The position numbers and the translations under genes were made by a program. The notes beneath the pieces were generated by a model. It was given only the letters and a program-made list of their open reading frames with translations. It did no database searches and had not been told where the DNA came from. A stretch of DNA of 64,000 nucleotides from Halomonas socia (GTDB taxonomy: Bacteria > Pseudomonadota > Gammaproteobacteria > Pseudomonadales > Halomonadaceae). The stretch is from the NCBI RefSeq assembly GCF_010977575.1, contig NZ_CP048812.1:2046001-2110000 (forward strand). The letters are read 5' to 3'. Position 1 is the stretch's first letter; each line of letters begins with the position of its first letter. This document shows, piece after piece, positions 43,214 through 53,039 of this stretch.

Positions 43214-44177
43214 CCCCTGGCCGCTGCTGATCACCCTGACCTATGTGGCCATCGCCATGGTCATCGGGCTGCGCGCGCGGGGCGGGCGGCGCATGAATAG
43301 CCTCGAGGAGTGGGGCGTGGCCGGGCGCAGCATGGGGCCGGTGACACTCTACCTGCTGATCGCCGCCGGCAGCGTCAGTGCCTACACCTTCATGGGCGCG
43401 CCGGGGTGGGCCTATGCCAAGGGCGTGGCGGTGTTCTACGTGGCGGTCTATCTCGCCTATCTGGCACTGGTGGCCTGGTACTTCGGCCCCAAGGTGTGGC
43501 AGTTCGGCGAGCAGTTCGGCCATGTCACCCAGGCCAGCGCCATCGCCGACCGCTACCAGAGCCCGGCGCTGGGTGCCCTGGCGGCACTGGTGATGTCGAT
43601 CGGTTCGATCGCCTACGCGGTGCTGCAGACCGTCGGCTCCGCCTACATCCTGTTCGTGATGAGCGGTGGGACGATTCCGGTGTGGCTGGGGGTGCCGCTG
43701 GTGCTGGCGTGTATCGCGGTCTATCTGTTCGTCAGCGGCCAGCGCGCCATTGGGCGTACCAATGCCTTCCAGGGCGTGCTGATGCTGATCGTGGCCTGGG
43801 CGGTGGGGCTCTGGGCGCTGCACAGTGCCACCGGTGGCTTGAGCTTCGCCCCGCTCTTCGAGCGACTGCTGGCCGAGCACGGCGAGTTCCTCACGCTGCC
43901 GCGGGCCTCGCGGTTGGGGGTGATGGCGGGTATCGTCGCCGGCTTCCTGGTCACCGTGGCCTTTACCACCCTGTGGCCGCATCCGCTGGGTGTTCATGCC
44001 GGTTTCTGGGGATTGATGCTCAACCTGCCGGTGTTCGTGGCGGTTTCGCTGGTCACGGCGCCGACCTCACCCGAGGTGGTGGAGCGGTTCTTCCGCATCG
44101 CCGCGCCGCGCGGACTTACCCGCCTTGGCAGTGGCGGTAAGACGGTCGCCGCGGACACCGCCGCACATGGCGGTTGA
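43206..44177 (+). CDS. Sodium:solute symporter with internal deletion
   Basis: The 323-residue SSS-family protein starts normally (TYVAIAMVIGLRARGGRRMN, EEWGVAGRSMGPVTLYLLIA, AYTFMGAPGWAYAKG). It then passes from GFLVTVAFTTLWPHPLG directly to VHAGFWGLMLNLPVFVAVSL, which belongs near the C-terminus of this family. Members usually have 450-500 residues, so about 130-150 residues (several helices) appear to be missing by an in-frame deletion near 43980. It was probably the importer for the amidase substrate and is likely non-functional. Confidence 0.7.
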   Translation: MTSPWPLLITLTYVAIAMVIGLRARGGRRMNSLEEWGVAGRSMGPVTLYLLIAAGSVSAYTFMGAPGWAYAKGVAVFYVAVYLAYLALVAWYFGPKVWQFGEQFGHVTQASAIADRYQSPALGALAALVMSIGSIAYAVLQTVGSAYILFVMSGGTIPVWLGVPLVLACIAVYLFVSGQRAIGRTNAFQGVLMLIVAWAVGLWALHSATGGLSFAPLFERLLAEHGEFLTLPRASRLGVMAGIVAGFLVTVAFTTLWPHPLGVHAGFWGLMLNLPVFVAVSLVTAPTSPEVVERFFRIAAPRGLTRLGSGGKTVAADTAAHGG

Positions 44178-44193
44178 GAGCGCTAGATACAGC

Positions 44194-44218
44194 GCGGCCG
44201 GGCAATTAGCCCGGCCGC
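44194..44218 (+). terminator. Rho-independent terminator
   Basis: GCGGCCGGGC (44194-44203) pairs perfectly with GCCCGGCCGC (44209-44218) around AATTA, followed by GTCGTCTTATCTTTT. It lies between the convergent symporter and stomatin-like genes. Confidence 0.8.
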
Positions 44219-44240
44219 GTCGTCTTATCTTTTGCGAGGT

Positions 44241-45290
44241 TCAGCTGCCGCTGGCGGCACCGCCGACCACGCCGCCGCGCAGTCCGTCCGTCTGGCCGCT
44301 GCTGCGCAGGTGCTTGCCCACCGCGTCTTCCGGGGTGCCGGCCAGATCGCGGAACATGCCCATCGAGCCGAGCAGGGCGCTGGACTCGTAGGGCACGAAG
44401 ACCCGCTCGCCGTCCTTGGCCATGGTCGGCAGCGCCTTGATATAGCTCTGGCCGAGCAGGTAGCCGACCACGGTCTGCTTGTTCTCCTCGCTGTCGCCGA
44501 TGGCGTTGAGTACCAGCTTGATCGACTCCTGTTCGCCCTGGGCGCGCAGGATGGCCGACTCCTTGTCGCCCTCGGCGTTGAGGATCGACGATTCGCGCTG
44601 GCCCTGGGCCTTGGCGATAGCCGCGGACTTTTCGCCTTCGGCTTCGGTCACCGTGGCGCGACGCTTGCGCTCGGCGGCCATCTGCAGGCGCATGGCGGTC
44701 TCGACCTCCTCGGGCATGGCGATGTCCTGCACCTCGACCCGCGACAGCTTGACGCCCCACTTGGAGGCGGGCTCTTCCATGGCGCTCTGGATCTCGTTGT
44801 TGACCTCGGCGCGGGACTCGAACAGCTTGTCGAGCTCCATCTTGCCGACCACCGAACGCAGCGTGGTCTTGGCCAGCACTTCCACCGCCTGGCTCATGTT
44901 CTCGACCTCATAGACGGCGCGCTTGGGATCGATGATCTGGTAGTAGAGTGCGCCGTTGATGCGCACCGTGACGTTGTCGGTGGTCACCACCGGCTGGCCG
45001 GGGAAGTCCATCACCGTTTCACGACGGTCGATGCGGATCTCGTCAGTGGTGATGGCGTGGTAGTCATCGCCCATCTTGCGATAGCGGATCATGGTGATGG
45101 CACGCGGCTGGTCGATGAACGGAATGATGATGTTGATGCCGCTCTCCAGCACGCGGTGAAACGAGCCGAGACGCTCGATCACCATGACTTCCGACTGGCG
45201 AACGATCACCAGCCCCTTGACGACGATCAGGATGCCGATGAAGACGACGATCAGGGCCAGTATCAGGCCGGGGCTCACGGGTAAGTCCAT
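44241..45290 (-). CDS. SPFH/band-7 stomatin-like protein (QmcA type)
   Basis: The 349-residue protein has one N-terminal transmembrane helix (LILALIVVFIGILIVVKGLV), an SPFH domain (ERLGSFHRVLESGINIIIPF, TDNVTVRINGALYYQI) and a long charged helical region with repeated Glu-Gly-Glu/Ala-Gln-Gly units (EAEGEKSAAIAKAQGQ, LNAEGDKESAILRAQGEQES). It should oligomerise in membrane microdomains. It follows the NfeD gene by two bases on the same strand, the standard NfeD-stomatin pair. ATG 45290 has AAGGAG upstream. Confidence 0.92.
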   Translation of the reverse strand: MDLPVSPGLILALIVVFIGILIVVKGLVIVRQSEVMVIERLGSFHRVLESGINIIIPFIDQPRAITMIRYRKMGDDYHAITTDEIRIDRRETVMDFPGQPVVTTDNVTVRINGALYYQIIDPKRAVYEVENMSQAVEVLAKTTLRSVVGKMELDKLFESRAEVNNEIQSAMEEPASKWGVKLSRVEVQDIAMPEEVETAMRLQMAAERKRRATVTEAEGEKSAAIAKAQGQRESSILNAEGDKESAILRAQGEQESIKLVLNAIGDSEENKQTVVGYLLGQSYIKALPTMAKDGERVFVPYESSALLGSMGMFRDLAGTPEDAVGKHLRSSGQTDGLRGGVVGGAASGS

Positions 45291-45292
45291 GT

Positions 45293-45751
45293 TCAGTGCT
45301 CCTTGGGTGGTGCGATGGTGACGATGGCGGTGGTGCCATCGAATTCCTTGAAGACTACGGCGGTACCCAGCGGCAGTTCGGTGGCGGCGCTTTCCTGCAC
45401 GCGCAGGCGGTAGAAGTCGCCGTTGACCTTGATGCCGGTGGCGCCGTCGTAGTCGCGGATCAGAGTGCGGTAGACACGGCCTTTCTCGACGCCGGTGCCG
45501 GTGGTGCCGTAGGCCACGCCGCGCGGCGAGAACCACGGGCGGATGACCTTGATGGCCAGCGGTACCAGTACGCCGGTGGCCAGCGCCAGGCCAATCAGCT
45601 GCCAGGCCAGCGGCAAGCCGAGCCAGGCCAGCAGGGCGGCCACCAGCGCCGCCACGCCGAGCGCCAGCAGCACCATGGCGCCGGAGGTGAGTTCGGCGAG
45701 CGCCAGCAGCAGGCTGAGTGCCAGCCATAGTAGCGCCGGGTTCCAGTCCAT
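45293..45751 (-). CDS. nfeD: NfeD-family membrane protein
   Basis: The 152-residue short NfeD has three or four N-terminal helices (LLWLALSLLLALAELTSGAM, VAALVAALLAWLG) and a C-terminal OB-fold domain (LIRDYDGATGIKVNGDFYRL, TAVVFKEFDGTTAIV). It works with the stomatin-like partner encoded immediately downstream. ATG 45751 follows GAGGAGA; the open frame runs 33 codons further without homology. Confidence 0.9.
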   Translation of the reverse strand: MDWNPALLWLALSLLLALAELTSGAMVLLALGVAALVAALLAWLGLPLAWQLIGLALATGVLVPLAIKVIRPWFSPRGVAYGTTGTGVEKGRVYRTLIRDYDGATGIKVNGDFYRLRVQESAATELPLGTAVVFKEFDGTTAIVTIAPPKEH

Positions 45752-45869
45752 TGGGGTCTCCTCGAAGCCGGAAGCGGCCCCCATGGTACTGCATCGTGGC
45801 ACGCCGGGGGCATTTGTCTGACTCGGGGCAACGTGGCATGGTCGGAGCACCGTTCCAGGAGCCTCTCGG

Positions 45870-47015
45870 ATGACCCAGCGCCTCTCGCCCCGCCAAGCCT
45901 ACGACGATGCCCTGGCGCGTCTCGATTTTGTCGCTGACGACGCCCAGGTACGCGCCGTGGATGTGCTCGAGCGCTGCTGCCGCGACCTGCATGGCGAGGG
46001 CTCGCGGCCCCACGGCGTCTATCTGTGGGGGCCTGTGGGGCGCGGCAAGACCTGGCTGATGGACCGCTTCCACGCCGCGCTGGAGGTGCCTGCACGCCGC
46101 CAGCACTTTCACCACTTCATGCGCTGGGTGCACCGCCGCCAGTTCCAGCTCAGCGGCACGCCGGACCCGCTCACGGTCATGGCCCGCGAGCTGTGCGAGG
46201 AGGTCCAGGTGCTGTGTCTGGATGAGCTGTTCGTCAACGATATCGCCGACGCCATGCTGCTCGGCCGGTTGATGCAGGCGCTATTCGACGCCGGGGTAGT
46301 GCTGGTCACCACCTCCAACCAGCCGCCGAATCAGCTGTATGCCGAGGGCTACAACCGCGAGCGCTTCCTGCCGGCGATCGCCGCCATCGAGCAGCACCTG
46401 CAGGTCGTGGTGGTGGATGGCGGCTGTGATCACCGCGAGCATCCGGGCCGCGCCGAGCCGCGCTACTGGGTCCGCGCGCCGCAGCGGCTGGCGCAATCCT
46501 TCGCCGAACTCAGCGCGGGGCAGTCGCGCAGCAGCGAGGCCCTCGATCTGGACGGGCGCATGATCGAGGTGGAAGGGCGCAGCGAGGCGGCGCTGTGGTG
46601 TCGCTATGCGGCGCTCTGCGAGCAGCCGCTCGGGGCGCTGGATTTCATCCGCCTGTGCGACCGCTTTCGCTACATTCTGGTCGGCGACGTGCCGGCGCTG
46701 GGCAGCGACCTAGGGGCACCGCACGAGGAGGCCAAGATCGAGGATCTGGGACCGGATACCGCTGGCGGTGGCGTGCGGCGCGGCTTTTCACGGCTGGACG
46801 ACGGCGCGCGACGCTTTATCGCCCTGGTCGACGAGTGCTACGACCGCGGCGTGCCGCTGTATATCGAGGCGCAGGTGCCGATTGAGGGGCTGTATGTCCA
46901 GGGTGAGCTGAGCTTCGCCTTTCGCCGCGTGGTCAGCCGCTTAGGTGAGATGCAGCTGGCCCGCTTCGGCGCCTCTGGTGGCACTGCTTCTCAGCGTTCC
47001 GGTGCCAGCGCCTAG
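45870..47015 (+). CDS. zapE: Cell-division ATPase ZapE (AFG1-like)
   Basis: The 381-residue AFG1-family ATPase has Walker A in YLWGPVGRGKTWLMDRF (near 55) and Walker B in VLCLDELFVNDIADAMLLG. The sensor region VLVTTSNQPPNQLYAEGYNR follows. ZapE associates with the division ring under stress in E. coli. It is divergent from the nfeD pair, and its stop overlaps the convergent lipoprotein gene by four bases. Confidence 0.92.
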   Translation: MTQRLSPRQAYDDALARLDFVADDAQVRAVDVLERCCRDLHGEGSRPHGVYLWGPVGRGKTWLMDRFHAALEVPARRQHFHHFMRWVHRRQFQLSGTPDPLTVMARELCEEVQVLCLDELFVNDIADAMLLGRLMQALFDAGVVLVTTSNQPPNQLYAEGYNRERFLPAIAAIEQHLQVVVVDGGCDHREHPGRAEPRYWVRAPQRLAQSFAELSAGQSRSSEALDLDGRMIEVEGRSEAALWCRYAALCEQPLGALDFIRLCDRFRYILVGDVPALGSDLGAPHEEAKIEDLGPDTAGGGVRRGFSRLDDGARRFIALVDECYDRGVPLYIEAQVPIEGLYVQGELSFAFRRVVSRLGEMQLARFGASGGTASQRSGASA

Positions 47016-47227
47016 CGCTCAGGGGCCTCGGTCTGGCCGCGAATCTCGCCGGTCTCGTCGCGGTAGGTGCCGGGGCGCTGCTGCTCGCCGGGGCTGTCTT
47101 CCTGGGGCACGCCCCACATGGTTTCGCGGCTGCCGTCGGGGAAGGTATTCACGGTGCAGCCCGCCAGCATGACCAGGGTCAATGTCAGGCCGCACAGCTG
47201 CGGTAGGGTAGATGTCAGGCGGCGCAT
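47012..47227 (-). CDS. Small lipoprotein, unknown function
   Basis: The 71-residue protein has a lipoprotein signal peptide with lipobox LAGC (Cys at residue 24, followed by TVNTFPDGSRETMWG). The remaining 47 residues are polar and probably unstructured. No family was recognised. Sorting residues after Cys (Thr-Val) do not suggest inner-membrane retention, so an outer-membrane location is likely. Confidence 0.7.
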   Translation of the reverse strand: MRRLTSTLPQLCGLTLTLVMLAGCTVNTFPDGSRETMWGVPQEDSPGEQQRPGTYRDETGEIRGQTEAPER

Positions 47228-47325
47228 GGTCAGGCTCCAAGGATGGATGCAATGCCGCTAGCATGCGGCCGTGAGGGCGCGGATTTCAAGTTTCTGCAGG
47301 CGCTGACCGAGCTCACTCATACTGC

Positions 47326-47356
47326 TTGACCTGTGGGCCGCCCACAGCTTTTACAT
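47326..47356 (+). promoter_or_regulatory. Candidate MerR/CueR-type promoter
   Basis: TTGACC (47326-47331) and TTACAT (47351-47356) are separated by 19 bp, longer than the usual 17. The spacer holds a dyad, CTGTGGG (47331-47337) and CCCACAG (47341-47347), around CCG. A 19-20 bp spacer with a central dyad is the hallmark of promoters activated by MerR-family metal sensors. The downstream gene encodes a DUF305 protein, a family often tied to copper. Control by a CueR-like sensor is inferred. Confidence 0.55.
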
Positions 47357-47398
47357 TGACGCCCTGACACGATTCTTTTCAAGAACCAGGAGCTTGCC

Positions 47399-47848
47399 AT
47401 GATGCGATCTACCCAGACCGAACCCCGTGCCGCAGCGTATGATGCCGATACCTCCCGTGGCCCATTGACCCTGCTGCTGGGCAGCCTGGGAGTGGCCGCG
47501 ATGCTGGCGTTGAGCCCGCTGGCCGAGGCCGGCAGCCACGGCGACGAGCACGCCCACGGCGATCACCAGATGGACGATCAGGCGCATGCCGACGACCCGG
47601 CAGTGCAGGCCTACCGCGAGGCCAACGAGCGTATGCACGAGGGCATGATGGGCGGCTTTACCGGTGACGCCGATGTCGATTTCGCCCGCGGCATGATCCC
47701 CCACCACCAGGGCGCCATCGACATGGCCAATATCGTCCTCGAACACGGTGAGGATGAGGCGCTGCAGCAGCTGGCCCGTGAGATCATCGACGCCCAGGAG
47801 GAGGAGATCGCCTTCCTCGAAGCCTGGCTGGAAGAGCACGGCCACTGA
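47399..47848 (+). CDS. DUF305-family periplasmic protein
   Basis: The 149-residue protein has an N-terminal hydrophobic signal (LTLLLGSLGVAAMLALSPLA, cleaved near AEA). A His/Asp/Glu-rich linker (SHGDEHAHGDHQMDDQAHAD) follows, and then a DUF305 domain with HEGMMGGFTGDADVDFARGM and IPHHQGAIDMANIVLEHGED. The paired His and Met residues fit metal, probably copper, binding as in CopM. The MerR-type promoter upstream supports a metal-response role. Confidence 0.85.
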   Translation: MMRSTQTEPRAAAYDADTSRGPLTLLLGSLGVAAMLALSPLAEAGSHGDEHAHGDHQMDDQAHADDPAVQAYREANERMHEGMMGGFTGDADVDFARGMIPHHQGAIDMANIVLEHGEDEALQQLAREIIDAQEEEIAFLEAWLEEHGH

Positions 47849-47875
47849 CGCTTTCACCACGACTTGCCGACTGAT

Positions 47876-47901
47876 ACGACGCCCGCTGCTGCGGGCGTCG
47901 T
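47876..47901 (+). terminator. Rho-independent terminator
   Basis: ACGACGCCCGC (47876-47886) pairs perfectly with GCGGGCGTCGT (47891-47901) around TGCT, then CGTTTGC. It ends the DUF305 transcript. Confidence 0.75.
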
Positions 47902-48037
47902 CGTTTGCGGCTGGGCCATCTACGCCCCACGCTTACGCCACCCCTACGCCCCCCGAGGAGGAGCCATCCCGCGCGGCGATTGGCGAGGCTAGTCGGGTCA
48001 ACGATACTTCCTCGATAACAACAATGGGGCATGACCT

Positions 48038-49228
48038 ATGCACACTGTTCTCAATCGCCGCCTCACGCCGCTGCTCGCCGCCACCTTGCTGGGCGCTGCT
48101 GCCGCGCCGACACTGGCCTTCGACGACGACCGCCTGACCATCTGGATGGGCGACAACAAGGGCCAGAACGGCATCCGCGAGGTGGTGGCTCAGTTCTCCG
48201 ACGATACCGGCATCGAGGTAGAGGTGACCTTCCCCGACAACCTCACCGACCGCTTCCAGCAGGCTGCCGGCAGCGGCCAGGGGCCCGATATCGTGATCTG
48301 GGCCCACGATCGCCTCGGCGAATGGGCCCAGAGCGGTCTGCTCACGCCGATCTCACCCGGCGACGGCTTCCGCGCCGACTACTTCGACTTCACCTGGGAC
48401 GCCACGTTGTGGAACGGCGATACCTACGGCTACCCGATCTCGGTGGAGTCGCTGGGGCTGATCTACAACAAGGCGCTGGTCGACGAGGCGCCGCAGAGCT
48501 TCGAGGAGCTCGCAGCGCTGGACGCCGAGCTCGCCGAGCAGGGCAAGAAGGCGATTCTTTTCGACTACAGCGAGCCCTACTACGGCTGGCCGCTGCTCGC
48601 CGCCAACGGCGGCTACCCCTTCAAGCAGACCGATGGGGGCTTCGACGTCAGCGACATCGGCGTCAACAACGAGGGTGCCGTGGAGGGGGCCGAACTGATT
48701 GCCGAGCTGATCGACAGCGGCGTACTGCCGCGTGGCACCGATTACAGCATCGCCGACACCCGTTTCAATCGCGGCGAGGTGGCGACCATGATCAGTGGCC
48801 CCTGGGCCTGGCCCAATCTGGAGCGCAGCGGCATCGACTACGGCGTGGCGTTGCTGCCCAAGGTCGGCGACGAGCGCGCCCGGGCCATGTACGGCGTGAT
48901 GACGGCGATGATCAATGCCGCCTCGCCCAACGACTTCCTGGCGGTGGAATTCCTCGAGAACAACCTGCTTAGCGAGGCCGGCATGCGCACCTTCAACAGC
49001 GACGGCTCGCTGGGCGCGGTGGCGCATATCGCCTATCAGGAGGAGCTGGAGCGCGACGCCAATATCGCCGCGACCCTGGCCAACGCCGAGATCGGCACGC
49101 CGATGCCTAACATTCCCGAGATGGGCGCCTTCTGGGCCGCCATGGAACCGGCGCTGCAGAATATCGGCAGCGGCCGCCAGTCGCCCCGGGAAGCTCTCGA
49201 CGCCGCGGCGCGCCGCATGCGCCAGTAA
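48038..49228 (+). CDS. malE: Maltose/maltodextrin ABC transporter binding protein
   Basis: The 396-residue protein has a signal peptide (LTPLLAATLLGAAAAPTLA, then FDDDRLTIWMGDNKGQNG). MalE-type features follow: AAGSGQGPDIVIWAHDRLGE, YGYPISVESLGLIYNKALV with sugar-stacking aromatics, and NYxGP-like MISGPWAWPNL. It delivers maltose or maltodextrin to MalFGK. The gene opens malEFG; the partner ATPase is encoded on the other strand after malG. Confidence 0.93.
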   Translation: MHTVLNRRLTPLLAATLLGAAAAPTLAFDDDRLTIWMGDNKGQNGIREVVAQFSDDTGIEVEVTFPDNLTDRFQQAAGSGQGPDIVIWAHDRLGEWAQSGLLTPISPGDGFRADYFDFTWDATLWNGDTYGYPISVESLGLIYNKALVDEAPQSFEELAALDAELAEQGKKAILFDYSEPYYGWPLLAANGGYPFKQTDGGFDVSDIGVNNEGAVEGAELIAELIDSGVLPRGTDYSIADTRFNRGEVATMISGPWAWPNLERSGIDYGVALLPKVGDERARAMYGVMTAMINAASPNDFLAVEFLENNLLSEAGMRTFNSDGSLGAVAHIAYQEELERDANIAATLANAEIGTPMPNIPEMGAFWAAMEPALQNIGSGRQSPREALDAAARRMRQ

Positions 49229-49293
49229 GCCTACCCGCACGCCCACGGCCGGCGGCGCCCCTGCCGCCGGCCCGCTCCCGCAGGATATCGCTC

Positions 49294-50907
49294 ATGTATA
49301 CGACCAACGCTTCCCGAGGCCTGCCGCGGCATCGCTCGCGGCATGTGACCGAGCGCTACACCCGCTGGGCCATGCGCGGCCTGGTGGCGGCCCTGGTGCT
49401 GACCCTGATGTGGCTGGTGCTGGCCTTTCATCTCAACGGCCAGTGGATGTTCGCGCTGCTGTTCCTGGTGCTCGGCGCCTCGCTGGCGGTGGTGTTCACC
49501 AAGCGCACCCTGATGAGTCACCGCTATATCTTCCCGGCGGTGGCGGGGCTCGGGGTGTTCGTGATCTTCCCGCTGCTCTATACCATCGGTATCAGCTTCA
49601 GCAACTACAGCTCCAGCAACCTGCTCAGCGAAGATCGGGTGCGCGCCCAGCTGCTGGCGCGGACCTATCAGGAGGAGGGCGCTTCCTTCACCTTCCAGGT
49701 CCTGCGCGACGGCGAGGAGGTGCGCCTGAAACTGGAAAGCGACGGCGAGATAGCGCTGGAGGGCGAGGCCGACGCGGAGATGGAGGCCGCGCTGGAAGGT
49801 GCCTCCCGCTTTATCAGCGAGCCGCTCGACCTCGATGACGATGCCAGCCGGCGCATCGAGATCGCGCCGTTGCACCAGGCCCTCGACGCCGAGCCGCTCG
49901 AGATGCGCGAGGTGATCGCCGCCCGCGATGCCCTGCAGGCGCTGCGCCTGGTGACCCCGGAAGGCCTGGAGCTGCGCATGGCGGGCCTGCGCCACTTCGC
50001 GCCCATGCTCGATCGCTATGAGGCCCGCGACGACGGCTCGCTGTATGATCGCCGCGACGACCGTGTGCTGACGCCGGACCGCGATACCGGCTTCTTCGTC
50101 GGCGACGACGGCCAGCGCATCACCCCGGGCTGGCCGGTGGCGGTGGGCCTGGACAACTACACGCGGATCTTCGCCGACCCGGATATCCGCGGCCCCTTCA
50201 TGCAGATCTTCGTCTGGACCTTCGCCTTCGCCGGTCTCACCGTGCTGTTCACCCTGGTCGTCGGCTTCGTGCTGGCCTCGCTGCTGCAGTGGGACCAGCT
50301 GCGCGGCAAGGCGATCTACCGCACGCTGCTGATCCTGCCCTACGCGGTGCCGGCGTTCATCTCGATCCTGATCTTCAAGGGCATGTTCAACCAGCACTTC
50401 GGCGAGGTGAACATGATCCTCGACGGGGTGTTCGGCATCCGCCCCGAGTGGTTCACCGACCCGTGGCTAGCGCGCAGCATGCTGCTGATCGTCAATACCT
50501 GGCTCGGCTACCCCTACATGCTGCTGCTGTGCATGGGCCTGATCCAGTCGATCCCCCGCGATCTCTACGAGGCCTCGGCGGTGGATGGCGGCGGGCCGCT
50601 CACCAACATGCTGACCATCACCCTGCCGCTGATCATCAAGCCGCTGACACCGCTGCTGATCGCCGCCTTCGCCTTCAACTTCAACAACTTCGTGCTGATC
50701 GCCCTGCTCACCGGCGGCAACCCCGATATCCTCGGCGCCAGTACCCCGGCGGGTACCACCGACCTGCTGGTCAGCTACACCTACCGCATCGCCTTCCAGG
50801 ATGCCGGCCAGGACTTCGGCCTGGCGGCGGCCATCGCCACCCTGATCTTCCTGCTAGTGGCGGGCATGTCGCTGCTCAATCTGCGCCTGTCCAAGGTCAA
50901 GGTTTGA
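49294..50907 (+). CDS. malF: Maltose ABC transporter permease MalF
   Basis: The 537-residue permease has eight or so helices and a large periplasmic loop (about residues 110-285) typical of MalF in proteobacteria. The EAA motif that docks MalK is in DLYEASAVDGGGPLTNMLTI near 430. FSNYSSSNLLSEDRVRAQLL and the substrate-pocket helix NFNNFVLIALLTGG agree with MalF. Confidence 0.94.
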   Translation: MYTTNASRGLPRHRSRHVTERYTRWAMRGLVAALVLTLMWLVLAFHLNGQWMFALLFLVLGASLAVVFTKRTLMSHRYIFPAVAGLGVFVIFPLLYTIGISFSNYSSSNLLSEDRVRAQLLARTYQEEGASFTFQVLRDGEEVRLKLESDGEIALEGEADAEMEAALEGASRFISEPLDLDDDASRRIEIAPLHQALDAEPLEMREVIAARDALQALRLVTPEGLELRMAGLRHFAPMLDRYEARDDGSLYDRRDDRVLTPDRDTGFFVGDDGQRITPGWPVAVGLDNYTRIFADPDIRGPFMQIFVWTFAFAGLTVLFTLVVGFVLASLLQWDQLRGKAIYRTLLILPYAVPAFISILIFKGMFNQHFGEVNMILDGVFGIRPEWFTDPWLARSMLLIVNTWLGYPYMLLLCMGLIQSIPRDLYEASAVDGGGPLTNMLTITLPLIIKPLTPLLIAAFAFNFNNFVLIALLTGGNPDILGASTPAGTTDLLVSYTYRIAFQDAGQDFGLAAAIATLIFLLVAGMSLLNLRLSKVKV

Positions 50908-50922
50908 TAAGGAGATACCGTC

Positions 50923-51813
50923 ATGCCCATGGTTCAACCCCGCTCGATCCGCGCCCGCCGTCTGGGCGCGCATCTCGCCCTGATCGGCTTCGTGTCGCTG
51001 ATCGTCTTTCCGCTGCTGCTGGTGATCTCGATCTCCTTTCGCGAGGGCAACTTCGCCACCGGCAGCCTGATCCCCGAACGCTTCTCGCTGGAGCACTGGT
51101 CGTTGGCGCTGGGCATCCCCTGGGAGCGTGCCGACGGCAGCGTGGTCCAGCCGCCGTTCCCGGTACTGCTGTGGCTGTGGAACTCGATCAAGGTGGCGGT
51201 GGTGTCGTCGCTGCTGATCCTGATGCTCGCCACCACCAGCGCCTACGCCTTCGCGCGCATGCGCTTCAAGGGCAAGGCGCCGCTCCTCAAGGGCATGCTG
51301 ATCTTCCAGATGTTCCCGGCGGTGCTCTCGCTGGTGGCGCTCTACGCGCTGTTCGACCGCCTCGGCCAGCTGGTGCCGTGGCTCGGCATCAACACCCACG
51401 GGGCGCTGATCGTCGCCTCGCTGGGCGCCGTGGCGCTGCATATCTGGACCATCAAGGGCTACTTCGAGTCCATCGACGGTTCGCTGGAGGAGGCCGCCAT
51501 GGTCGACGGCGCCAGCACCTGGCAGGCGTTCCGCTACATCCTGCTGCCGCTGTCGGTGCCGATCCTGATGGTGGTGTTCATCCTCGCCTTCGTGATGAGC
51601 ATCATGGAGTACCCCATGGCCTCGGTGCTGCTGGTCGACGAGCACAAGCTGACGCTCGCCGTGGGTGCCCAGCAGTACCTGGCCGACCACAACCAGCGCT
51701 GGGGCAACTTCGCCGCCGCCGCGGTGCTCTCCGGCCTGCCGATCACCGTCGCCTTCCTGATCTGTCAGCGCTGGATCATCGGCGGGTTGACCGCCGGCGG
51801 CGTCAAGGGCTGA
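50923..51813 (+). CDS. malG: Maltose ABC transporter permease MalG
   Basis: The 296-residue, six-helix permease has its EAA loop in [20 protein letters not shown] near 190. [20 protein letters not shown] and the C-terminal [19 protein letters not shown]-like end ([16 protein letters not shown]) match MalG. It follows malF by 15 bp with AAGGAG upstream. A terminator at 51830 ends the operon. Confidence 0.94.
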   Translation: MPMVQPRSIRARRLGAHLALIGFVSLIVFPLLLVISISFREGNFATGSLIPERFSLEHWSLALGIPWERADGSVVQPPFPVLLWLWNSIKVAVVSSLLILMLATTSAYAFARMRFKGKAPLLKGMLIFQMFPAVLSLVALYALFDRLGQLVPWLGINTHGALIVASLGAVALHIWTIKGYFESIDGSLEEAAMVDGASTWQAFRYILLPLSVPILMVVFILAFVMSIMEYPMASVLLVDEHKLTLAVGAQQYLADHNQRWGNFAAAAVLSGLPITVAFLICQRWIIGGLTAGGVKG

Positions 51814-51829
51814 CAACGAGTACGGCTCA

Positions 51830-51848
51830 CCCCGGTCACCGGCCGGGG
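51830..51848 (+). terminator. Terminator of malEFG
   Basis: CCCCGG (51830-51835) pairs with CCGGGG (51843-51848), followed by TTTTCTGG. It starts 16 nt after the malG stop. Confidence 0.7.
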
Positions 51849-51876
51849 TTTTCTGGCAAGTCAACGAGCAAAAAAA

Positions 51877-51906
51877 CGCCCCGGCCTCGCTAATGAGGCC
51901 GGGGCG
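51877..51906 (-). terminator. Strong terminator of the malK operon (minus strand)
   Basis: CGCCCCGGCCTC pairs perfectly over 12 bp with GAGGCCGGGGCG around GCTAAT. On the minus strand the stem is followed by seven T (complement of A 51870-51876). It sits 17 bp past the malK stop. Confidence 0.88.
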
Positions 51907-51923
51907 CTGGCGTTTGGCGGCAC

Positions 51924-53026
<1,103 letters not shown>

Positions 53027-53039
<13 letters not shown>

